DNA from: a virus
Strand: one strand, 5' to 3'
Virus record (IMG/VR): IMGVR_UViG_3300042476_000283
Span: 1-27,815 of that record
DNA: 27,815 nucleotides
Shown: positions 22,485 through 27,815 of the stretch, piece by piece
How positions within the stretch are numbered: the first letter of the stretch is position 1
Layout: the number at the start of each line of letters is the position of its first letter
Program-made: the position numbers and the translations under genes
Notes under the pieces: generated by a model
Seen by the model: only the letters and a program-made list of their open reading frames with translations
Told to the model about the DNA's origin: nothing
The model's database searches: none

Positions 22485-23511
22485 GAACATCGGGGAAGAG
22501 TTGCTAGATGCAACTCACCGTGCTTTAAAAGACGGTCAATTAGTCGGTGGTCACTACACTCGTTCGTTTGAAGAATGGTTGAAACATAAGACTAAGACTA
22601 AATATGCTATAACGGTACATAGTGGTACTCAAGCACTTGAAATAATTGCACGATGGAAAAAGATTAAGCATAATGAAACTATGGATGGAAATCCCAAAGT
22701 TCGCATCCCCAACCTAACCTATCCTGCAACACTTAATGCATTTTTAACTGCAGGTTGGGATGTTGAATTAGCAGACACTGACAAAAACGGTATCATTTCT
22801 CATGAGTCTAGAGTAGGTGGAATATATGATTGTGTCATGGGCTTTGCGGGCCGAAGGCCATGGTCAGATGTAAGATATGAAGATAGTTATGGCGTTATAG
22901 TTGACGGAGCACAACACTGGTTAGAAGCCGGCGGCAATGTAGGTAGTGGCATGGCAATCAGTTTTGATCCTACTAAAAATTTGAACAGCAGTGGTAACGG
23001 TGGTGCTATCGTAACCAATGATGAAAAGTTATATCTATATGCATCAAGCTACAGAGACAATTGCAAGCCATACTTTCATGATGTTGGAACTAATTCACGA
23101 ATGAGTGAGCTAGATTGTGCTCATCTTCTAGTTAGAGTAAAATATATAGACGAATGGCAAACCAGAAGAAAAGAGATTGCTAAATTTTGGTGCCAGTCTT
23201 TTAAGGATCTACCGCTAACCTGTCTTAGTGATACAAAGGATCCCCACGCACATCAAAAATTTGTAATGTATTTGCCGGATCGCAATTCACTTTTTACGCA
23301 TTTAATGCTGAATGGAATTGACTGCAAGAGACACTATGAATATGTTCTAGGAGATTTACCTTCTGCAAAAGATTTAGCAAAACCAGATATGATAAGTACA
23401 AGTGTACTGCTCAGTAGAGGTGTCATTAGTTTACCTATATATCCCGAATTGACTGATGAGGAAGTTGAGTTTATTGGTGATGAAGTTATTAGATATTTTA
23501 AACAACAATAG
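22447..23511 (+). CDS. DegT/DnrJ/EryC1-type PLP aminotransferase
   Basis: The 354-residue protein has the hallmarks of sugar aminotransferases: T-V-H-S-G-T-Q-A-L near the N-terminus, PNLTYPATLNAFL, the PLP-contacting D153 in VDGAQHW, and the Schiff-base Lys177 in S-F-D-P-T-K-N-L followed by GNGGAIVTND. Length is close to the family norm of about 370. These enzymes transfer an amino group from glutamate to a keto-sugar nucleotide, so with the upstream epimerase it could make an amino sugar for phage or host glycans. It overlaps the small ORF upstream and the radical SAM gene downstream. Confidence 0.9.
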   Translation: MKITHFGLARQYKNIGEELLDATHRALKDGQLVGGHYTRSFEEWLKHKTKTKYAITVHSGTQALEIIARWKKIKHNETMDGNPKVRIPNLTYPATLNAFLTAGWDVELADTDKNGIISHESRVGGIYDCVMGFAGRRPWSDVRYEDSYGVIVDGAQHWLEAGGNVGSGMAISFDPTKNLNSSGNGGAIVTNDEKLYLYASSYRDNCKPYFHDVGTNSRMSELDCAHLLVRVKYIDEWQTRRKEIAKFWCQSFKDLPLTCLSDTKDPHAHQKFVMYLPDRNSLFTHLMLNGIDCKRHYEYVLGDLPSAKDLAKPDMISTSVLLSRGVISLPIYPELTDEEVEFIGDEVIRYFKQQ

Positions 23512-24742
23512 TTTTTGTGTGCTGCCATGGATGAATATATCCACGCACACTGATGGTACTGTTAGATTATGCTGTGTGTCTGATGAGTTCATGCATAAGG
23601 AAGATGGTACTAAGTTAAACTTGGGATATGATGAACTGCCTAATATCGTAAATTCAACTGATTTAAAAAGAATCAGAAAAGATATGATTGAAGGTAAACC
23701 AATCAAAGGATGTCAGAAATGCTATGATACTGAAAAGTACGGTGGCAAGAGTTATAGAAATTGGAATAACGAAGGATACACAAAACAAATTCCTATACTA
23801 AAGAAAATAATATCTTCTACTACCAATGACGGGGCCATCGACAACACTGTAGAATATTTTGACATCCGATTTGGAAATATGTGCAACTTGGCATGTAGAA
23901 GTTGTTATCCAGAAGCTAGTAGCCAATTCAACAAAGAAGTTATCAAACTGTTTCCTATATCTGATATAGGAAATTACCACAACATCTCTACTAAAAATCT
24001 AAACGATTGGTACACAACTGATGTATTTGAGAAAAACATAGACTCACAGTTAGGAAACATCCAGTCATATTATATGAATGGCGGTGAACCTACTATCATT
24101 CAAAACAATCTTGTTATCTTACAGAAGATGATTGGTGCCGGAGTTAGTAAGAACATCAGCATAGTGTTTAATTCCAACATGACCAATACTAGGAAAGAGT
24201 TCTATGATTTGCTACCACACTTCAAACAAATACGATTTATGTGTAGTATAGACGGATATGGATCTATGCAAGAGTATCTAAGATACCCTAGCAAATGGAG
24301 TCAAATTGACAATACTTTGACTAAACTAGTATCTATGGGACTTACTAATTTGTTGGTACGGCCTACTCCTGTAATCTATAAGCCTAATTTGGAATACATT
24401 ACCGACTTGTTTGACTACTTTGATTCAATCAGTGACAAATACAAGGTTGACATAAACATAACCCCCATCATTTTAATGGAGCCAGATTACTTAGATTTTT
24501 ACTACTTGCCAATAGACTATAAACAACGATGCTGGGAGAAAATAGAAACTTGGATGAAAAACGACATTAAACCCCGAGACAGTAATTTCTACGGAATAAT
24601 GACTACAGTTAAAAATAGATGCTTGGAAGAAGTAGAACATAAAGAAAACTTGTCTAGATTTTTTAAATTTAACGATATTTTAGACTCTAATCGAAATCAA
24701 AAACTAGCAGAAGTTAATCCTACTTTAGATAGCATGAGATAA
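23480..24742 (+). CDS. Radical SAM enzyme with N-terminal twitch-like Cys cluster
   Basis: From ATG 23480 the protein has 420 residues (428 from ATG 23456; both overlap the aminotransferase). The radical SAM cluster is CNLACRSC (C-x3-C-x2-C, residues 135-142), and GGEPT is the usual SAM-binding motif. Before it lies a Cys-rich segment (FCVLPW, V-R-L-C-C, then C-Q-K-C-Y) resembling a half-SPASM or twitch domain that could hold an auxiliary Fe-S cluster. Similar proteins are frequent in marine T4-like phages. The substrate is unknown: a peptide, sugar or nucleotide is possible. Its place after sugar genes suggests glycan or amino-sugar chemistry. Confidence 0.85.
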   Translation: MKLLDILNNNSFCVLPWMNISTHTDGTVRLCCVSDEFMHKEDGTKLNLGYDELPNIVNSTDLKRIRKDMIEGKPIKGCQKCYDTEKYGGKSYRNWNNEGYTKQIPILKKIISSTTNDGAIDNTVEYFDIRFGNMCNLACRSCYPEASSQFNKEVIKLFPISDIGNYHNISTKNLNDWYTTDVFEKNIDSQLGNIQSYYMNGGEPTIIQNNLVILQKMIGAGVSKNISIVFNSNMTNTRKEFYDLLPHFKQIRFMCSIDGYGSMQEYLRYPSKWSQIDNTLTKLVSMGLTNLLVRPTPVIYKPNLEYITDLFDYFDSISDKYKVDINITPIILMEPDYLDFYYLPIDYKQRCWEKIETWMKNDIKPRDSNFYGIMTTVKNRCLEEVEHKENLSRFFKFNDILDSNRNQKLAEVNPTLDSMR

Positions 24743-24745
24743 ATA
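24738..24745 (+). promoter_or_regulatory. T4-type late promoter box (GATAAATA) overlapping a stop codon
   Basis: GATAAATA includes the TAA stop of the radical SAM gene and lies five bases before the spanin ATG (24751). With T4 geometry the transcript would start at or next to that ATG. Confidence 0.5.
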
Positions 24746-24750
24746 GTTGT

Positions 24751-25248
24751 ATGTGGATAATATCAATACTACCCGAAGCCGCAATACACATAATCTTTGG
24801 ATTAGGTATTTTGGGCACAGTCACTGGTTTTGTGCTAGGATTCGTTCCTTTTGTCAAAGCCTATAAACTAGCAATTCAAATCATAAGTATATTGTTACTT
24901 GTTCTAGGGGTGTACCTAGAAGGAGGATTAGCAGACAATAAAGAATGGCAGTTAAAAGTCAAAGAGATGGAAGCAAAACTTGCACAAGCTGAAACCAAGG
25001 CTAGCGAAAAGAACATTGAAGTCCAAGAAAAAGTAGTAGAAAAAACTAAAGTTATTCGAGAAAAAGGTAAAGATATTATCAAGTATGTCGATAGATGGAA
25101 CACTAAGGAAATTATTAAAGAAGTAGAAGGTCCTGAGAGAATCAGACGAGAAGAAGTCATTAAGTACATTGAAAATTGCCCCGTACCTAAAGAAATGATA
25201 GACATACACAATCTAGCAACTGAATTGAATAAGGGTGATAAGAAATGA
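24751..25248 (+). CDS. Putative inner-membrane spanin (i-spanin)
   Basis: The 165-residue protein starts with two hydrophobic segments (about 5-30 and 38-58), followed by a long charged coiled coil (68-150). It overlaps a lipoprotein gene with o-spanin features by ATGA. I-spanins anchor in the inner membrane and reach across the periplasm to the outer-membrane lipoprotein to fuse the envelopes during lysis. Having two membrane segments is less usual than one, so topology is uncertain, and an unrelated coiled-coil membrane protein remains possible. A late box just upstream fits lysis timing. Confidence 0.65.
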   Translation: MWIISILPEAAIHIIFGLGILGTVTGFVLGFVPFVKAYKLAIQIISILLLVLGVYLEGGLADNKEWQLKVKEMEAKLAQAETKASEKNIEVQEKVVEKTKVIREKGKDIIKYVDRWNTKEIIKEVEGPERIRREEVIKYIENCPVPKEMIDIHNLATELNKGDKK

Positions 25249-25511
25249 AATACATATTCATTGCCTTGTTATTTCTAGTTGGATGCTCTACTACAGTGCC
25301 CGTTCAAAAGAAATTCCCCAACGCTACTACTGAACTCATGAAAAAGTGCGAAAGCCTAAAGAAAATTGAGGGAGACAAAGTAGCAATAACTGACATGCTA
25401 AAAGTCATCGTACATAACTACTCTTTATATTATGAATGCTCAACGAAAGTAGATGGATGGCAAGAATGGTATAGTGAACAGAAGAAAATTCATGAAGATA
25501 GCGCAAAATAA
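25245..25511 (+). CDS. Putative outer-membrane spanin lipoprotein (Rz1-like)
   Basis: The 88-residue lipoprotein has lipobox L-V-G-C with lipidated Cys14. Its body (L-M-K-K-C near 35, then N-Y-S-L-Y-Y-E-C, and W-Q-E-W-Y at the end) resembles the Rz1/LysC family of o-spanins, which have a conserved Cys and W-x-x-W-Y-type ending. It starts by ATGA overlap with the coiled-coil membrane gene, forming an ordered spanin pair. The next lipoprotein gene starts inside its 3' end. Confidence 0.72.
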   Translation: MKYIFIALLFLVGCSTTVPVQKKFPNATTELMKKCESLKKIEGDKVAITDMLKVIVHNYSLYYECSTKVDGWQEWYSEQKKIHEDSAK

Positions 25512-25767
25512 TAGCATATTATTGGCAATTTGTTTAGCTTTGTCCGGATGTTCAACAGTTAATCACTATGAAACCTATGTAGAAGCACAAAAATCATTAA
25601 GCCGTGATGCTACTGTAGCAGAGGCTGCTAGAATTGCAGCCTTGATTGAAATGGTTAAGAGTTCTGATAACGAAGTCAAGCTACAAGCCATAAGAGCATT
25701 ACAAGAAATTCAACGAGGGAAACGCCAAATCATCATTCAGCAACCCAAGTCTTGGTTAGGTAACTGA
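25492..25767 (+). CDS. Small lipoprotein (91 aa)
   Basis: The frame is open from 25453, but ATG 25492 gives a proper signal peptide: MKIAQNNSILLAICLALSGC, lipobox L-S-G-C with Cys20. The mature part is an Ala-rich helix (A-E-A-A-R-I-A-A-L-I). It overlaps the o-spanin gene by 20 nt, so it belongs to the lysis operon. It might help spanin action or be an envelope decoration; no family is recognised. Confidence 0.72.
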   Translation: MKIAQNNSILLAICLALSGCSTVNHYETYVEAQKSLSRDATVAEAARIAALIEMVKSSDNEVKLQAIRALQEIQRGKRQIIIQQPKSWLGN

Positions 25768-25773
25768 TAAATA
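25766..25773 (+). promoter_or_regulatory. T4-type late promoter box (GATAAATA)
   Basis: GATAAATACT at the stop of the lipoprotein gene, 26 bases before ATG 25800, with Shine-Dalgarno AGGA (25790-25793) between. Drives the virion-like operon. Confidence 0.6.
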
Positions 25774-25799
25774 CTTTATAGTAGGATACAGGAAAAAAC

Positions 25800-26339
25800 A
25801 TGTCTACCCAAGAAATAATTAATATAGGTGTATTGCCCAACGACGGAGAGGGTGATCCGTTACGAGTTGCCTTTCAAAAGGTTAACAATAACTTTGCTAA
25901 TGTATTTTTAACTAATTTTAGCATTACACAGGGAACTACATCTGGTTTAGTTCCTAACCAAGTCGTATTTGAATATCCCGCAGATGAATTTACACAGGGG
26001 ACAATACAGATTCGCAGTTATGATCCAGGCACACCTGACATGCAAAATATAGTATTAGCTGCCGCTATTACAAATAACTTAGGTGGAGTTCGTTTTTCAG
26101 GCTACGGTACTTCTCGTGAAGGTAATGCGTTGTGTAGCTATAACATGGATGTAGTAGACAATACTGTGCGATTGTTGGTAAATCCAATACAGGATACAGT
26201 TATATATCATTATATGTGCTATCAGATAACATCTGCTAGTATGGTGGCAGGTACACCTATAGAGTTGGATGGTTATCCTACCGGGTCTGTAATGGGTACA
26301 GAAGATGATATCATACTTACTACGGAAACACCCGAATGA
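25800..26339 (+). CDS. Virion-associated protein with phage fibre/baseplate-type N-terminus
   Basis: The 179-residue protein opens with I-I-N-I-G-V-L-P-N-D-G-E-G-D-P-L-R-V-A-F-x-K-V-N-N-N-F; variants of this NDG-x-GDPLR-x-AF-x-K-x-N-x-NF stretch are common at the start of T4-like marine phage tail-fibre and baseplate proteins. The rest is beta-rich. Expression from a late box supports a structural role. It overlaps the next gene by ATGA. Confidence 0.7.
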   Translation: MSTQEIINIGVLPNDGEGDPLRVAFQKVNNNFANVFLTNFSITQGTTSGLVPNQVVFEYPADEFTQGTIQIRSYDPGTPDMQNIVLAAAITNNLGGVRFSGYGTSREGNALCSYNMDVVDNTVRLLVNPIQDTVIYHYMCYQITSASMVAGTPIELDGYPTGSVMGTEDDIILTTETPE

Positions 26340-26743
26340 GAGCCAGAGAGTTCATAGCAGAACAAAAACTTAGTGATGTTCATGACGGTTTAGACGTAGC
26401 ATCTAAGTCTCTTCCCAACACGTATGTTATTCCAGAGTTACAGAACAATGACTTCTATGATTTATATCGTTTCGGTGTAGCAATTGCCGCAGTAAGAGGC
26501 GAAAGCGGTACTGACGATGTACAAAATGGTTATAAGCCTGATTTTAGGGCAGAAAGTAGCTGGGGAGAAAATCAAGTTATATCATCTGAGTTTGACAAAG
26601 AGATTGGTAAAACTATTGCCCAAGCATTAAAGAAGGTCGGCAAATCCGGCAAAAAATTAGTCAGTACACCTAGCAGTGATGAAATGGATGACACAATGCA
26701 TTCGTCTCCTGTCAAAGCTTTCAAAGGATACAAGAGAAAATGA
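26336..26743 (+). CDS. Possible internal head protein 1 with capsid-targeting-like N-terminus
   Basis: The 135-residue protein begins MRAREFIAE and ends PVKAFKGYKRK. The start resembles the T4 capsid-targeting sequence (M-K-T-Y-Q-E-F-I-A-E type), and I-A-E fits the hydrophobic-x-Glu site cut by the T4 prohead protease gp21. Next to it is a paralog with the same ends, so both may be packaged in the head and cut. No enzyme motif is seen. It is coupled by ATGA on both sides. A non-head role for this N-terminus cannot be excluded. Confidence 0.6.
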   Translation: MRAREFIAEQKLSDVHDGLDVASKSLPNTYVIPELQNNDFYDLYRFGVAIAAVRGESGTDDVQNGYKPDFRAESSWGENQVISSEFDKEIGKTIAQALKKVGKSGKKLVSTPSSDEMDDTMHSSPVKAFKGYKRK

Positions 26744-27114
26744 GAGCTAATGAATTTATAAACGAAAATAAGATTGGCAAACTAAGTAAAAGAAAAAGCC
26801 AATCTTCTGTAGGATTGCATAAATTTCGTGATGAGAATTATGCAGACCGAATATATGAACTGAACAGAATTATGATGGCTGCAGCCTCAACTGACGGAAC
26901 TTTCATGCCTGAAATAGACAGCGAGAGTTGGGCAGGAAGACATGACGTTGCGGCACCTTATACACAAGAAGAAGCAAACATGCTTAAATTGGCATATCAA
27001 GTGGTGGGTTCTCATCACCAAGACTTAAACAAAGGTGACTTGCGCAGTCAAGAATTACCCGGGGGGAACACTAAGAGTTTAGTTAAACCCTTTAAAGGTT
27101 ACAAAAGAAAATAA
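26740..27114 (+). CDS. Possible internal head protein 2 with capsid-targeting-like N-terminus
   Basis: The 124-residue protein begins MRANEFINE and ends LVKPFKGYKRK, sharing the N- and C-terminal tags of the previous gene while the middle differs. FINE ends in a hydrophobic-x-Glu cut site like FIAE. The middle has a conserved-looking helix pair (Y-E-L-N-R-I-M-M-A-A-A, M-L-K-L-A-Y-Q-V-V). The two proteins look like one delivery tag with two different cargoes. It ends the late operon; no terminator was found in the following 50 bases. Confidence 0.6.
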   Translation: MRANEFINENKIGKLSKRKSQSSVGLHKFRDENYADRIYELNRIMMAAASTDGTFMPEIDSESWAGRHDVAAPYTQEEANMLKLAYQVVGSHHQDLNKGDLRSQELPGGNTKSLVKPFKGYKRK

Positions 27115-27167
27115 TATACACAGTCATTTGATGAATAAGTAATTCTATCAGATTTACAGGATCATCA

Positions 27168-27815
27168 ATGATTGATATTAACACAACAATAGACCTCATC
27201 AAGTTAAAGTTTTACAACGAATGGTTGTATACAGCACACATATACGATGAAGGTGACAGCCAATTTCACAAAGAACTAACAACTCAGGTTGTAAAAACCT
27301 ACATTGACCCATTGAATTTAGCTAAGGATGCTAAAATCTTAGATTTGGGTTGTGGCCCGGGCTATTTCTTAGATGAAATGAAGGCTAGAGAATACACAAA
27401 TGTTACTGGTGTAACACTTAGCCCCGGTGACATTAGCTTATGTGAAGGCAAAGGGCATAAGATTTCAAAATACGACCTAAGCTTTTTGCCTCAAAAAGAT
27501 GGGTACCATGACGAGTCAGTAGATTTCATCTTCTTGCGTCACGCATTAGAGCATAGTCCATATCCTATCTTTAGCTTGATGGAATACAACCGAGTACTGA
27601 AACAAGGTAGCAAGATTTACATTGAAGTCCCTGCACCCGATTGTGAGCGTAAGCATGAATGGAACTTGAATCACTATAGTATTCTAGGCGAACAACAGTT
27701 ACTAGCCCTACTAAACAGAACCGGATTTGATGTCAATGTACTAAACAGTTTAGAATTCGACCTTGGAATCGCTGACCCTGCAGGCGGAGAACCTAAGAAG
27801 GTTCGTGAAAAGTTC
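27168..27815 (+). CDS. SAM-dependent methyltransferase (3' truncated by window)
   Basis: From ATG 27168 (AGGA eight bases upstream) the frame is open for 216 codons to the window end. Motif I is I-L-D-L-G-C-G-P-G-Y, followed by F-L-R-H-A-L-E-H-S-P and R-V-L-K-Q-G-S-K-I-Y-I-E-V-P-A-P, the order of class I (Methyltransf_11-type) enzymes. The substrate is unknown; sugar O-methylation would fit the glycan genes elsewhere in the window. It is not linked by overlap to the preceding operon, and the 53-nt gap shows no clear promoter. Confidence 0.85.
   Translation, partial: MIDINTTIDLIKLKFYNEWLYTAHIYDEGDSQFHKELTTQVVKTYIDPLNLAKDAKILDLGCGPGYFLDEMKAREYTNVTGVTLSPGDISLCEGKGHKISKYDLSFLPQKDGYHDESVDFIFLRHALEHSPYPIFSLMEYNRVLKQGSKIYIEVPAPDCERKHEWNLNHYSILGEQQLLALLNRTGFDVNVLNSLEFDLGIADPAGGEPKKVREKF

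Noticed and set aside
24876-25211. Minus-strand ORFs opposite the coiled-coil membrane gene
   Set aside because: Low-complexity shadows of the Lys/Glu-rich coiled coil.

Overview
This window reads as part of a T4-like (Straboviridae/marine-freshwater myovirus type) phage genome. All convincing genes are on the + strand, tightly packed, many joined by ATGA stop/start overlaps. The evidence for a T4-like phage is: an adjacent dihydrofolate reductase-thymidylate synthase pair overlapping by ATGA (the arrangement of T4 frd-td), several NATAAATA boxes like T4 late promoters just upstream of genes, two small proteins whose N-termini resemble the T4 capsid-targeting sequence, a spanin pair, and many small phage-type proteins. 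A betaproteobacterial host is suggested by a circularly permuted (two-piece) tmRNA gene with tag ANDEQFALAA and by a Burkholderiales-type outer-membrane porin carried on the phage. Host and family are inferences.

Layout. 1-5021: 3' part of a giant modular protein (at least 1672 aa) built of about 15 close and 4 diverged FDFSWHP modules arranged in 804-nt super-repeats, ending in a glycosyltransferase-like segment. 5018-7097: two tandem paralogous glycosyltransferase-like proteins. 7124-7471: a small membrane peptide and a lipoprotein. 7476-7803: permuted tmRNA, the only stretch above 300 bases without a protein gene. 7819-12413: accessory block with three different 2-oxoglutarate/Fe(II) oxygenases, a subtilisin-like protease with a GC-rich, Cys-rich C-terminal tail, a small zinc-ribbon-like protein and a PP-loop ATPase. 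12551-13432: porin followed by a terminator.

13479-18651: a run of small or single genes, most with their own near-identical sigma-70 promoter (TTGAC followed by an A/T-rich AAAT element, 17-nt spacer, TATAAT-like box). It includes a SprT-like metallopeptidase, a MoxR-type AAA+ ATPase and its usual partner, an HExxH + VWA-like protein. 18712-21311: two conserved-looking phage proteins of unknown role, folA, thyA and a small protein. 21308-24742: sugar-modification cassette (NAD-dependent epimerase, small protein, DegT-type aminotransferase, N-terminal-twitch radical SAM enzyme). 24751-25767: inner and outer spanin candidates and another lipoprotein. 25800-27114: virion-like protein and two paralogous proteins with capsid-targeting-like N-termini, apparently one late operon. 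27168-end: truncated SAM methyltransferase.

How it may fit together: host sigma-70 promoters drive the takeover/metabolism region (13.5-18.7 kb), late boxes drive protease, oxygenase, porin, lysis and virion genes, and the glycan genes (repeat protein, GT pair, epimerase, aminotransferase, methyltransferase) could decorate phage or host surface molecules. Most promising for follow-up: the phage-borne permuted tmRNA with a non-standard T-loop, the modular giant protein, the subtilase with its compositionally foreign Cys-rich tail, the phage porin and the repeated promoter cassettes.
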